A stretch of DNA of 64,000 bases from Chionoecetes opilio (Eukaryota > Arthropoda > Malacostraca > Decapoda > Majidae): assembly GCA_016584305.1 (NCBI GenBank), contig JACEEZ010019105.1:71179-135178 (forward strand). The letters run 5' to 3'. The notes beneath the pieces were generated by a model that was not told the DNA's origin, ran no database searches, and saw only the letters and a list, made by a program, of their open reading frames with translations. The position numbers and the translations under genes are program-made. Positions 53,172-64,000 of this stretch are shown here, piece after piece. Numbering within the stretch: the first letter of the stretch is position 1; every line of letters begins with the position of its first letter.

Positions 53172-55001
53172 CCCCTTGAGGCCCAGAACGTATTCCCATT
53201 GTATTTGAGACCCCAGAACGTAATTACGTAATTCCCATTTAATTGGACCCCAGAACGTAATTTCCATTGTAATTTGAGCCCCAACGTAATTCCCATTGTA
53301 CTTTGAGACCCAGAACGTAATTCCCATTGTAATTTGAGCCCAGAACGTAATCCCATTGTAATTTGAGACGCCCGAACGTAAATTTCTCATTGGAATTTTG
53401 AGACCCAGAGGTAATTTCCAATTGTAATTTTGATGCCCATAACGTATTCCCCATTGTAATTTTGAGACCTGGCAGAACGTAATTCCCCATGTGTAATTTG
53501 AGCCCAGGAACGAATTCACCATTGTAATTTGAGGCCCCAGAACGTATTCCCCCATTGTTCTTTGAGACCCAGAACGTAATTCCCCTTGTAATTGGAGACC
53601 CAGAACGTAAATTCCCATTGTAATTTGAGACGCAGAACGTAATTCCCCTTGTAATTTTAGACGCCAGAAAACGTAATTCCCCATTGTCATTTTTGACTCA
53701 GAAAACGTTTCCCATTATAATTTGAGGCCCCCCCAAACGTAATTCCCCATTGTAATTTGAACCCAAAGGGTAATTCCCATTGTAATTTGAGACCCAGAAC
53801 GTAATTCCCTTGTAATTTTAGACCCAGAACGTAATTCCCTATTGTATTTTGAGACCCAGAACGTACTTCCCATTGTTATTTGAGGCCCAGACCGTACTTC
53901 CCATTGTATTGAGACCCGTAACGTATTCCCCATTGTAATTTGGACCCAAACGTAATTCCCCATTGTAATTTGAAACCCAGAACGTAAATTTCCCATTGTC
54001 ATTTGAGACGCAGAACGTATTCTCATGTAATTTGAGACCCAGAACGTAATTCCCATTGTAATTTTGAGACCCCGACCGTATTCCCATTGGTAATTTGAGG
54101 ACCCGACGTAATTCCATGTGTAATTTGAGACCCAGAACGTAATTCCCATTGTATTTGAGAACCCAAACGTAATTCCCATTGTAAATTTGAGGCCCAGACG
54201 TAATTCCCATTGTAATTTGAACCCAGACGTAATTCCCATTGTAATTTGAGAACCCATAACTTAATTCCCCTTGTAATTTGAGTCAAACGTATTCCCATTG
54301 TAATCTTGAGACCCAGAAACGTATTCCCATTGTAATTTGGGGCCCAGAACGTAATTTCCCATTGTAATTTTGAGACCCAGACCGTAAATTCCCATTGTAA
54401 TTTGAGGCCCGACACGTAATTTCATTGTAATTTTGAGTCTCCCAGAACGATTCCCATTGTAATTTAGGAGCCCATAACTTAATTGCCATTGTAATTTTTC
54501 AACCCAGACGTAATTCCCATTGTAATTCAGACCCAGATACGTAATTCTCATTGTAATTTGAGGCCCAGAACGTAATTTTCCATTGTAATTTGAGGCCCAG
54601 AACGTATTTCAATTGTAATTTGAGGCCCAGAACGTAATTCCGCATTGTAATTTGAGACTAGAACGTATTCCAATTGTAAATTTGAGGCCCAGACGTAATT
54701 CCCATTGTTATTTGAGACCCAGAACGTAATTCCCATTTGTACTTTGAGACCCAGACGTAATTCCCATTGGAAATTTGAGACCCAGAACGTAATTCCATTG
54801 TAATTTGAGACCCAGCACGTAATTCCCATTGTCACTTTGTGCACCATTATAACGCTTGTTAGTGACTATAACAATGTTTTATGCTATGACCTGTTTGGTA
54901 TTCGTGTCCCTAACTCATGTGGTATATTCAGTGACTTTTCGTTATTTATGGCTGTCAAACAGACCATTTTAATAGCAAGGAAAGACTGGGCGTGAATGTG
55001 T
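53172..55001. mobile_element. TTAA-type MITE with 5' end amplified about 50-fold
   Basis: It begins at a preserved TTAA (53168-53171) with ccccttgaggcccagaacgt. Roughly 50-55 units of about 30 bp run to 54840. The rest of the MITE follows (54841-55001: gttagtgactata, gacctgtttgg, aaagactgggcgtgaa). It is the same design as 25505-26103 but over three times longer. Confidence 0.85.
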
Positions 55002-55053
55002 TCACATTACTACTACTACTAACCACCACTACATACAACTACCACTACCACTA

Positions 55054-55099
<46 letters not shown>

Positions 55100-55393
55100 A
55101 CTACTAGATCTGGGTGAAGATTTAAGTTTTCAATGTTTATAATATTTTGTTCACATCATCCCTTCCACATTTCTAACACCTGAGTAAAAGTATGGGTGGG
55201 TAGGTTCAATGGGGCGTGGCTGGGGTAGTTTTAATGGGGTGGTGGGGGGGGCCCTGAGGGGGGGGCACATCTGGGTATGGGGGCGCTTAAGCAACACTTG
55301 TACTATGCGGCCATTCTGATGTTAACATAGACGGGGTAATTAGCGACTTTATAGAAGCTTGTAGGGTATATTTTAAGATCAGATTAGTGGTGG

Positions 55394-55424
<31 letters not shown>

Positions 55425-55604
55425 CTCTCATCTCTTCCCTCTCTCTCGCTCTCTCTCTCTCTCTCACATAGGAAATAAGGGAAGGGTTTAGTGTTTCGAA
55501 GCAGTGTTACCGAGTTGACTTGCTTGAGAACTCTGAATGAGCGCCAGTCGAATGCGAGCCTCTAGGCGAGCAAGACGTGTGTGGGCTTAGCCCTTTTATG
55601 GATA
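55002..55604. other. Spacer: (CTA)n, G-rich patch, (TC)n
   Basis: Same order as 26104-26690: (CTA)n to 55105, G runs at 55185-55275, (TC)n at 55393-55465. Confidence 0.6.
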
Positions 55605-57290
55605 GAACAGACACCACCACCACCACCACACCACGACCCAACAACTACCAACACCACCACACACCCCACACCACCACCACAGCCACCACCCCACACCACC
55701 ACCACAGCCACCACCCCACACCACCACCACAGCCACCACCACCACCACACCACCACCCCACATACCACACCACCACCACAGCCACCACCACCACCACGCA
55801 CCCCACTACCACCACAGCCACCACCACCACCACCACCACACCACACCACACCACCATCCCAACACTAGCACACCACCACCCCCACACACCACCACCGAAC
55901 CCCACACTAGCACCCCCCACAGCCCCACCACCACCACCACCACCACTACCACCCCGACACACAACACCACCCCAACAGCACCACCACCACCGACCACCCA
56001 CACACCAACCCCACCCCACACTAGCACCACCACCACCACCACCACAGCCACCACCATCCACCACCACAGCCACCACCACCACCACCACCACCACATGCAC
56101 ACCACCACCACCACCCCACACCTCCACCACCCCACCACACCGACACACACACCACACCACCACCACCACAACCACCCCACACTCACCACCACACCACCAC
56201 CACCCCAACACTACCCCACAGCCACCACCACCCACCACCCAACCACCCAACAAACCACCACCCCACACTATCACCTACCACCACCACCACACCGAAACCA
56301 CCACCCCACACTAGCACCACCACCACTCCACCACCACCAACCACTACCACCACACACCATCGCCCCGCCACACTAGCCAGCACCCCCACCACCACCACAC
56401 ACCACCACCACCCCACACTAGCACGCACCACCACAGCCATCCACAACCACCACCACCAACCACCACCACCAGCCACCACCACCACCACCACACACCACCA
56501 CCCACCACACACTAGCACCACAACCACACCACCACAATCACCGGCCACCCACACTACCCACCATCCACCCACTAGCACCACCCCACACCACACACTAGCA
56601 CACCACCACCACCCTACCGACGCACACACCACCACCACTAGCACCACCACCACCACAGCACCACCACCACCACACACCACCCCACCACAACCCCACACTA
56701 GCACCACACCACCCCACACTGCACCACCCACCACCACCACCACAGCCCCATCACCACCACAGTCCACCACCACCACCACCACAGCCCCACACCATCACCA
56801 CTACCACCACTAACCCACCACCACAGTCACACACAACCACCACCACACCACACAGACCACAGCCACCGTACACCACCGCCACCAACACCACCAACACACC
56901 ACCACCACCACACACCACCACCACCACAGCCACCATCACAGCCACAGCCACCACCACCACACACCACCACCACACCACCACCACACACCGAACACTACCA
57001 CTACCACCACCACCACCACCACCACCACTAACCACCAACCCCACACCACCACCACCACCACTACCACCTACCCACCACACCACCACCAAAGCCCACCACA
57101 CCCCACACTGAACCCCCCCCCCCAACCGGACCACCACCACCCAAACCACCACCAAGCCGACCACCACCACACACCACCACCACACCACCACCCCACACTA
57201 CCACCACCACCACACACCACCACCACCACACACCACCACACACCCACCACCACCACCACAGCCACCACCACCACACACCACCACCTTACC
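55605..57290. repeat. (CAC)n / (ACC)n array, about 1.7 kb
   Basis: Homologous to 26691-27785 with the same ccccacactagcaccacc word. Long ORFs on both strands are artefacts. Confidence 0.93.
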
Positions 57291-57599
57291 AGTAACCGCT
57301 GATTCAACCCAGTCAGTCTGTCAGAAAAAAAAGTCGTTTCGTGCAATTATATTTTTGCTTATTGAGTAAAATTTGGAAAGAAAACATTAGGTGAAAGTTT
57401 ATCAGGATATAATTTTAATTCAATAACATTCTACAGCATTTATATTCCGTCATCACAAAGTAAACAATGTCAATCAGGCAATAGTAATTCAGTCAATAAA
57501 TTATCAGTACAAAAAATTGATGCCTACAGAAATAGTCGTCAATTATTAACAATGAGTAAATAAATGACAACAAAATATATATACTGTATACAACTATAT
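57291..57599. other. AT-rich spacer collinear with 27786-28100
   Basis: Same order of words as the second module; no gene. Confidence 0.55.
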
Positions 57600-58092
57600 T
57601 CTCTCTCTCTCCTCTCACACACTTTCTCTGGCTCTCTCTCTCTCTCACACACACTTTCTCTGGCTCTCACACACACACACTTTCTCTGGCTCTCTCTCTC
57701 TCACACACACTTTCTCTGGCTCTCACACACACACACTTTCTCTGGCTCTCCCAGATGAATGACAAATAAATATTACTGTATACAACTATATCCCCTCTCT
57801 CTCTCTTTTCCTCCACCTCTCTCTCTCTCTCTCTTTTTCCTCCTCTGTCTCTCTCTTTTCCTCTACCTGTCTCTCTCTCACACTTTCTCTGTCTCTCTCT
57901 TGTCCTCCTCTCTCACACTTTCTCTGTCTCTCTCTTGGCCTCCTCTCTCTCTCACACACTTTCTGTCTCTCTTGTCCTCCTCTCTCTCACACACACTTTC
58001 TCTCTCCCTCCTCTCTCTCTCACACTTTCTCTGGTTCTCTCTCTCACTCTTTCTGTCTCGTGTCCTCCTCTCTCTCTCTCTCTCTCTCTCTC
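57600..58092. repeat. (TC)n array with CACTTTCTCTGGCTC units
   Basis: Homologous to 28101-28612. Confidence 0.9.
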
Positions 58093-58789
58093 TACGTATT
58101 TACTTAACTGTTAACAAGACTATTTATCTTACAGTGTTGACATCCTGTGAGGAACAGACAGAAGACTCACGCACTCACAGTTCTCACCAATCACGACACA
58201 CCACCACAATCCTCAAGCCTCACCGACACACAGTAGGAGTGCGGCGGTTGAAGGTGGTTTCTATCCCCGCTCCCTACCAGTCCCCTTGTACGGCCGCCGC
58301 TGCCCAGCTCACCGCCCAACATTGACGTCCACCATCATCAACCAACGCTGTGGCTGTAGTGGTCCACCGTCTTTAGGGGTCAAAATCATCACTGGCCTTA
58401 CAAGATGGACCTCTGATGACCTCTAAGGTGTTGCAGGGTCATTCACGCCAGGGCGACCGGTGTAGGAGGACTGTATGGTTTTTTGCTGTAACAACTTCCC
58501 ACCACTGTAGTTATGGCTGCTCATTCTAGTGTAAACAGACAGTTGTTACTAGTACTGCTAATAGATGATCAGGTTTTAGAGAGCTAGTCAGATATTTAAC
58601 TTCAATGTTGTCACTACATATATATAAAAAAACTTCTTATGAACTAAAATTACTCAGAAGACAGGCCCGGCTGAGATTAGGCAAAGGAAATCACGTGAAG
58701 AACTTAAACTCGCTTGCCGTGTGTAAATTTGTATGAGACGTATATTGCGTGTTAACAGTACATCTAGAGTGACACCGTGTGTCCCTTAC
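58093..58789. other. Spacer with inverted shared segment
   Basis: Bases 58205-58560 match 28760-29135, the reverse complement of 16960-17285. No gene. Confidence 0.55.
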
Positions 58790-59477
58790 AGTACATCCAC
58801 CATCATTGGGGGCCCGCGTCGCCTCGCCCACCCTACGACACCGCCAACTCCCGGTGTCACCACCGGCGCGAGTCCCCATGCAGGCTGCCTTCCCACACCA
58901 AGCAGTCCCCCATGCAGGCTGGCCTTCCCACACCAAGCAGTCCCATGCAGGCTGCCTCCCACACCAAGCAGTCCCATGCGGCTGCCTTCCCACACCAAGC
59001 AGTCCCACATGCAGGCTGTCCTATCCCACCCAAGCAAGTCCCCATGCAGGCTGCCTCTCACACAAGCAGTCTGCCTTCCCATACCAAGCAGTCACCATGC
59101 AGCTGCTTTCGCCACACCAAGCATCCCATGCATGGCTGCCTTCCCACAACTAAGCAGTCCCATGCAGGCTGCCTTCCCACACACCAAGCAGTCTCCATCA
59201 CGGCTGCCTTCCCATACCAAGCAGTCCCCCATGCAGCTGCCTTCCCCACCAAGCAGTCCCCATGCAGGCTGCCTTCCCACACACCAAGCAGTCTCCATGC
59301 AGGCTGCCTTCCCAACCAGGCAAGTCCCCCATGCAGGCTGCCTTCCCACACCAAGTCAGTCCCTCCATGCAAGGCTGCCTTCCCACACCAAGCACTCTCG
59401 ACAAGAGCATCAACTTTTGCCCAGCCACGAGCCTTGTGGGCGCCCCCTGTGCCTCCTCCACGCCGGACTGTCTCTTA
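58790..59477 (-). pseudogene. LINE ORF2 terminal part, first half of an interrupted copy
   Basis: The minus-strand end codons RRVGEAT and PND lie at about 58800-58840. They are preceded by the 33-bp tandem array (58875-59400) and by a gaggaggc-type block at 59440. The LINE continues beyond the inserted element, from 61098. Confidence 0.7.
58875..59400. repeat. 33-bp minisatellite, second array
   Basis: About 15-16 units of the same caggctgccttcccacacca plus agcagtccccatg unit as at 29375-29810. Confidence 0.88.
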
Positions 59478-61094
59478 AGGCCCCCATCCACGGTAAGCGT
59501 ATTGGTCGTACGATCTGATCCGATGGATTTCCTACCTACCACCCACTACGATCCGACCGCACCTCAACGACCATTCAGTTGGTGATAGAAAGGGTGGAGA
59601 GCGGTTCTCATGATGGGTCTAATGTCACGAGGATCGACTTACTTTTGATGGAATCTGATACCACACTGGGAGCGTAAACACTAAATTTTCACAGAGGCAG
59701 TTATTTTTCTTAATATATTTCCGGCACACCCTTCTCATATATTTTTTTTTTTTGTTTTTTACTGTTTCAAACATTAGCCCTCACCGCTCACTTGTCGTAC
59801 CTCGAGTTTCTCTACCAATAGGTGTCTTGCACTGACGTCCACGACCTAGCGTCTTACAAGCCAATGCCGCCGTATCAACCAAATGGCCGCCCGTCGGAGC
59901 GAGCTAGATGACCCACAAACTCCACTTGCGCCCGTGTTTGCCAGCTTATGATAATTTTCCCCTACTAAAGATATGTTTATCAGTATAAAGATATACTGTT
60001 TGTCTTCGGAATTTTGTACTATAAATTATCAAAGAAAAAACCGTAAAACACACTAAAGAAAGGCCATTATGAGACACTCAAGAAATATCATTCACAACTC
60101 CAGCTCCCATTTAATATTGTGCTCGCAAACGTTTTACATGGACAATGTCAATCAGAACGGAATTTCATAGCTTTCCAATTGATATATTTCGTTATCCTGA
60201 TTATGAATTAGAACCATGTATACATTAGCATTAACTAAATAAATAACCTCATCAATCGGGAAAAAATTTTACCCGATATCAATGTTATTTAATTTAGTTA
60301 ACGCTCAATTTATGCATGGTTTTAATTTGATTTATCGATAAAGAAATATATCAATGGAAAGCTAATGAATTCCCTTCTATTGACATTGTCCATGTAAAAG
60401 TTTTTCGAGCAAAATATTAAATGGGAGCTGGAGTGGTGGAATGTAATTCATGCTATTTCTTGAGTCTCATAATGGGCCTTTCTTTATGTGTTTTAGAGGT
60501 TTTTTTATTTGAGAATATATAGAACAAGCATTTCGAAGACAACAGTATATCTTTTTATACGATAAGCATATCTTTGTTAGGGAAAAGTCCATAAGCTGGC
60601 GAAACACGGGGCAATTGGAGTTTGTTGATCTTCCAGCTCGCATTTCCCGCGCCTGTCTCAGCACAACAAGGGCTGTGATGTCACCTGCAAGACCCTATAC
60701 TTCAATAGTTGCATTTTTCTTAAATTTAATCCATTTGACTCTTGGCTTTTTAATTTCCCACAAACATTCATTTTCTATATAAATTGGATGAATTCTGTCC
60801 AAAAGTGGCTTCTCATTTAAAGAAACAATATTATCTTGGTAGTCCTCGAATCGCGCAGCTGTCAGTGGCGAAACTGACGGTCTGGCCTACAAGCAGCACA
60901 CTCACGGTGCGATTCCGGTCTGAACCGGATGATCTGGTCGGATCTAAAAACCAAACACTGCCTTGGTCGCATCGACCACTGTCCCAGTCGGTCGGACAGA
61001 AAACCAAATCACCCCACTCCGATCCATCTGGTTGGTCCAACCAGATCTGTCCCGATGGTCTGTTACGACCAGATCGCACCGTGGGATGGGGCCT
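59478..61094. mobile_element. Harbinger-type non-autonomous element with internal palindrome
   Basis: The 1617-bp insert starts AGGCCCCCATCCACGGT and ends with the inverse (ACCGTGGGATGGGGCCT). It is flanked by TTA on both sides (59475-59477, 61095-61097). The second module keeps the unoccupied site (gtctcttacag, about 29870-29880). A 3-bp TTA/TAA duplication is typical of PIF/Harbinger elements. No transposase ORF is present. The middle (about 59890-60650) is a long palindrome. Confidence 0.75.
59890..60650. repeat. Long palindrome inside the TTA-flanked element
   Basis: Left (gtgtttgccagcttatg at 59935) and right (cataagctggcgaaacac at 60590) arms are inverse over about 350 bp, with scattered mismatches. 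The centre lies near 60262. Related arms flank the transposon at 36504-38235. Confidence 0.75.
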
Positions 61095-61097
61095 TTA

Positions 61098-61395
61098 CAT
61101 ATACAACCCGATGGGAAGGATCGGTTTCAGGGTACGTGGCCACTTGCCCATATAGCCCAAGTTTGGCCTGACGGACTATATGCATGAGTAATAGGCCTCG
61201 ATGCAGTCTCACGGTGCAAATCCGTGTTTGACACGTAATAATCCCAGCGATACACCGTGATTCTCGAAGACACTTATTACGAGATCGATTAGTCTCTTCC
61301 AAGTTGCTCATTTAGTGTCCATGTCTCACAACCATAGAGTAAGACAGGGATCAACAAGCGCCTTGAAGATCCGAGGAGAGGAGTTGTATTGACGT
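61098..61395 (-). pseudogene. LINE ORF2 fragment, second half of the interrupted copy
   Basis: The minus-strand frames give LYGCETWTLNEQLGRD (about 61300-61350), RSRNKCLRE, then LGLYGQVATYPETDPSHRVV (about 61100-61160). This is the same family as 62277-63273. Confidence 0.72.
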
Positions 61396-62064
61396 TAATG
61401 AGATTGTCCTGACTTATAAGTGCCTCTCTCTCACACCACACACTCACCTCGCCTCAACACACACACACCATCATGCAAGTGCTGCCCCGTGGACAGTGGG
61501 TATGCCTGTGTCAATGTACAGTGTGTGGTCTTATGTCTAAATAAACTTGCCCCAACACATTACTTTGTCTTTAACCATCCAAGCAGTCTGTCTCCGGAGA
61601 GGCTGCCAGGCAGTGCAGACTTAACACAGATTTTTGGCATTTTTTGCGTTTTTTTTTTGGTACTTCTTCGGAATTTTTGCAACTTTTATGGTTATTTTTT
61701 GGAATTTTTTTGGTACTTTTTTTGCAACTTTTTTGTGTTTTTTGCAACTTTTGGAATGTTTGGTTATTTTTTGCAGCTTTTTTTTGGTATTTTTGCAACT
61801 TTGTTTTTTTTGCTATTTTTTGTGACATTTAACTAAAAAAAACTCAACTTTTGCCTGACTATACAGTATTATTTATATGATTAGTACATTACATTGTATT
61901 ACTATTATATATGATGATGATAATATATTGCATTAGTATAACATATAGGTAGTGTTATATGTCACTGATCTGTTCTTGTCTGGCTGTAACTTTTTCTTGA
62001 TGATCCAAAGTTTGATTTTGATACCATTATTTATGTCTTAACTCCCTCACACATTGGATAGATA
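61396..62064. other. Spacer with T-rich minisatellite
   Basis: Collinear with 15600-16220. The T-rich array at 61640-61815 has about 8 units. No gene. Confidence 0.6.
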
Positions 62065-62276
62065 CTACAGTCTATTTTATTTATTATGGTCAAAATGCAG
62101 TCAGGAAGCCACGCCCCCTGCCTGCCCTTTTATGCTACTGAGTCAGACTTTTGGTGGCATTCTCGTATCAACTACCAATCACAATATCTTCACTACTGCG
62201 TGAACCACTGGACAGGAGCCCAATCTTCACTACAGAGGGTGTTTTGATTTTTGTCACCCTCGGGGGTAGTGAAGAT
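62065..62276. mobile_element. Foldback/MITE, left half of a split copy
   Basis: Matches the left arm and centre of 16222-16595 and breaks at gtagtgaagat (62266-62276). The right half resumes at 63274. Confidence 0.75.
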
Positions 62277-63273
62277 CATGGGACTGAGAGTGCTGTGAAG
62301 TGTGGAGGCAGGTGTATTCCAGCTTCTTATCCTGTGAATCAGGAGGTGAGGGCAAGGGTGCGTCCTTGCCCCCATCCTTTTTCAACGCTTGTATGGACTG
62401 GGTATTGGACAAGGTTGTAATAAAGTGATTGTGGAGCTCGTCGGCAACACCAAGATCCTGATCGTTTTTTGTTGCCGTGATGCAGTAATCTTTTGCTGAG
62501 TCGCTGGAGGTTCTGGTGATGGCTCTCGAGGGCGCTGGCACGAGGAGCAAAGCCTTTGACCTTGAGGTCTAGAACCAGGTTCCAGGTATTTGGAGACTTC
62601 TAGATGAACAGTTACAGTCTGTTCATGCGTGTGGCGAGGAACATTGAGATACTTGAAAAGTTTAACTACCTTGGTAGCGCAGTCCATAATGCAGGCGGGT
62701 CACGTCAAGAAGTATTATGCGGATTGGCATAAGCCCAGGTGTATGGACTCGCCAGCGTGAGTATTTGGCGTTGTCGTACCTGTGCGGAGGACAAAGATCC
62801 GGATCTTCAGTTGCTTGTGATCCCCGTCTTACTCTATGTTGTGAGACATGGACACTAAATAGTGGACTTTGAAGAGACGAATCATGCCTTTGGTAATAAG
62901 TGTCTTCGCAGAATCATGGGTAGTCGCTGGATGATTATGTGTCAAATACAGCGATTGCACCGTGAACTGAATCGAGACTATTACCTGTACATAGTCCGTT
63001 CATCGCCAACTTCGGCTATATGGGCGATGTGGCCGCTACCCTGAAACCGTCCTTCCCATCGGGTGTTTATCTGTAAGAGACTAATCCGGCGTGGATGAGG
63101 CCAAGGGGTGCGCCCCAAGGCTTCGTGGCTGGGGCAATTTGAATGTTTCTTGTCGAGAGGCTGCTTGTTATGGGAAAGGAGCCTGCTGGGAACTCGCGCT
63201 GGTGCCCCCGGGAGTGGCGTCGTAGGGTGGGCGGGCGACGCGCCCGCCCGGCTTATGCCCCCAATGATTGATT
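62277..63273 (+). pseudogene. 5'-truncated LINE inserted in the foldback, RT C-terminal part
   Basis: The frames, with shifts, run in order: a motif equivalent to RQGCVLAPSLFN (about 62345-62400), CMDWVLDKVV, then the region of the FADD box, where AVIFAESLEV is recognisable at about 62480-62515. Further on come FGNKCLRRIMGSRW (about 62887-62930), the HVARYPE-like stretch near 63030, and the terminal RELLG, RRRVGEAT-like and AP codons near 63130-63260. The 3' end is a short ATGATTG tail. Direct repeats of gtagtgaagat flank it. Probably RTE-like or a related endonuclease-type LINE; clade uncertain. Confidence 0.75.
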
Positions 63274-63470
63274 GTAGTGAAGATTGCTCTGTCCAGGTGG
63301 TCACACACTGTTAAGTAGTGAGATATTGTGGATTGGTAGTGAGATTACGAGGATGTACCAATCAGCTTGCCCGTAGCTAGAAGGGGGGGAGGCAGGGGGC
63401 GTGGCTTCCTACTAGCATATTTTTTTACCATAATACAAAATAGACTATACACTATATATTTTACTAGCCG
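63274..63470. mobile_element. Foldback/MITE, right half of the split copy
   Basis: Resumes with gtagtgaagattgctctgtc and continues through gggcgtggcttcct to tagactatacactatat, as in 16417-16605. Confidence 0.75.
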
Positions 63471-64000
63471 CAAAGCCGCCCTCCAGGCGGACTTTTTGGC
63501 TAGCTCCTGCGGAGGGCTATTGGTGGGCCTATTGACGCCCACCAACACAGACTCTCCAGATAGCCTCTTCTAACTTTCCGAATCATGGGATGTAGAAATG
63601 TATGTATTAACGCCAACCCATTCACATCACCCTCAACCATTCACTCACCCATTACCCCTCACACCCCACCCATCACTCACCCATTACCCATCACCCCCCA
63701 CCCATTCACTCACCATCACCCCCACACCCATTACCCCACCCATTCACTCCCCATTACCCATCACCCCTACATCAAGGCTTTCCTCAATTCTCGCAATCCC
63801 ACTTTTTTTCACAATTATCGCTAATAGGCTGCTAAAAAAAAAAAAAAAAGTGATCGGATCATCTCGATAAACTGGGCTTATGACCTTCCCCTGGTCAACC
63901 TGGTTTTCCAAAATGTGGTGATTGATGGATTCCGCAACGGGGGGCGGAACCCTATACCACACACACACACACAGACACACACACACACGACTTTCGCTTT
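63471..64000. other. Terminal spacer with CCATTCACTCACC-type tandem repeat
   Basis: Bases 63620-63770 are imperfect tandem copies of cattcactcacccattaccc. An A run lies at 63833-63849 and (CA)n at 63958-63988. No gene is supported. Confidence 0.6.

Overview
The window looks like repeat-dominated accessory DNA from an animal. A decapod crustacean or another arthropod is the best guess. This rests on TTAGG/CCTAA-type short repeats throughout, long (TA)n, (CT)n, (CAC)n and (CTA)n arrays, spliced eukaryotic exons, a Kruppel-type zinc-finger gene, and many eukaryotic transposon classes. No bacterial-style gene order exists here. There are two 25-N scaffold gaps (13762-13786, 35874-35898). Several stretches (about 5776-9470, 30.4-35.4 kb, 53-62 kb) carry the scattered single-base insertions and deletions expected of poorly polished long reads.

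Layout. 1-5614: the 3' part of a Ty3/Gypsy-superfamily LTR retrotransposon whose integrase lies upstream of its reverse transcriptase (Gmr1-type order), ending in a complete 1474-bp LTR. 5615-9470: a SINE fragment, a low-quality stretch and a roughly 35-bp minisatellite. 9471-15110: AT-rich spacer with a HARBI1-like transposase remnant and one unidentified 144-codon ORF. 15117-17890: foldback and TTAA-flanked miniature elements. 17888-20281: a 16-finger C2H2 gene on the minus strand, with a 56-bp G-rich (transcript-sense) minisatellite downstream. 20.3-23.4 kb: several miniature inverted-repeat elements and a SINE with a LINE-derived tail. 23487-24514: two phase-compatible exons encoding an integrase-type zinc-binding domain. 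24.5-30.2 kb: large simple and tandem arrays plus a LINE 3' end. 30.4-35.5 kb: a second, frameshifted copy of the zinc-finger unit. 36.5-40.1 kb: two TTAA-flanked transposons with long internal palindromes. 41-43.9 kb: an eroded non-LTR retrotransposon. 47620-51220: a complete pogo/Tigger-like transposon carcass. 53-63.4 kb: a third partial copy of the 25.5-31 kb module, carrying two further insertions that can be dated relative to it.

The main theme is interaction between elements. Short segments of at least two transposable elements (the 5' end of a TTAA-flanked MITE and the last codons of a LINE ORF2) have expanded into tandem arrays, with different copy numbers in the paralogous modules. 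Several insertions can be verified inside the window: target-site duplications are visible, and for two of them the unoccupied site is present in another copy. The only protein genes that look intact are the zinc-finger gene, the two integrase-like exons, the RT/RNase H part of the retrotransposon and its gag. No coherent new multi-gene system was found.
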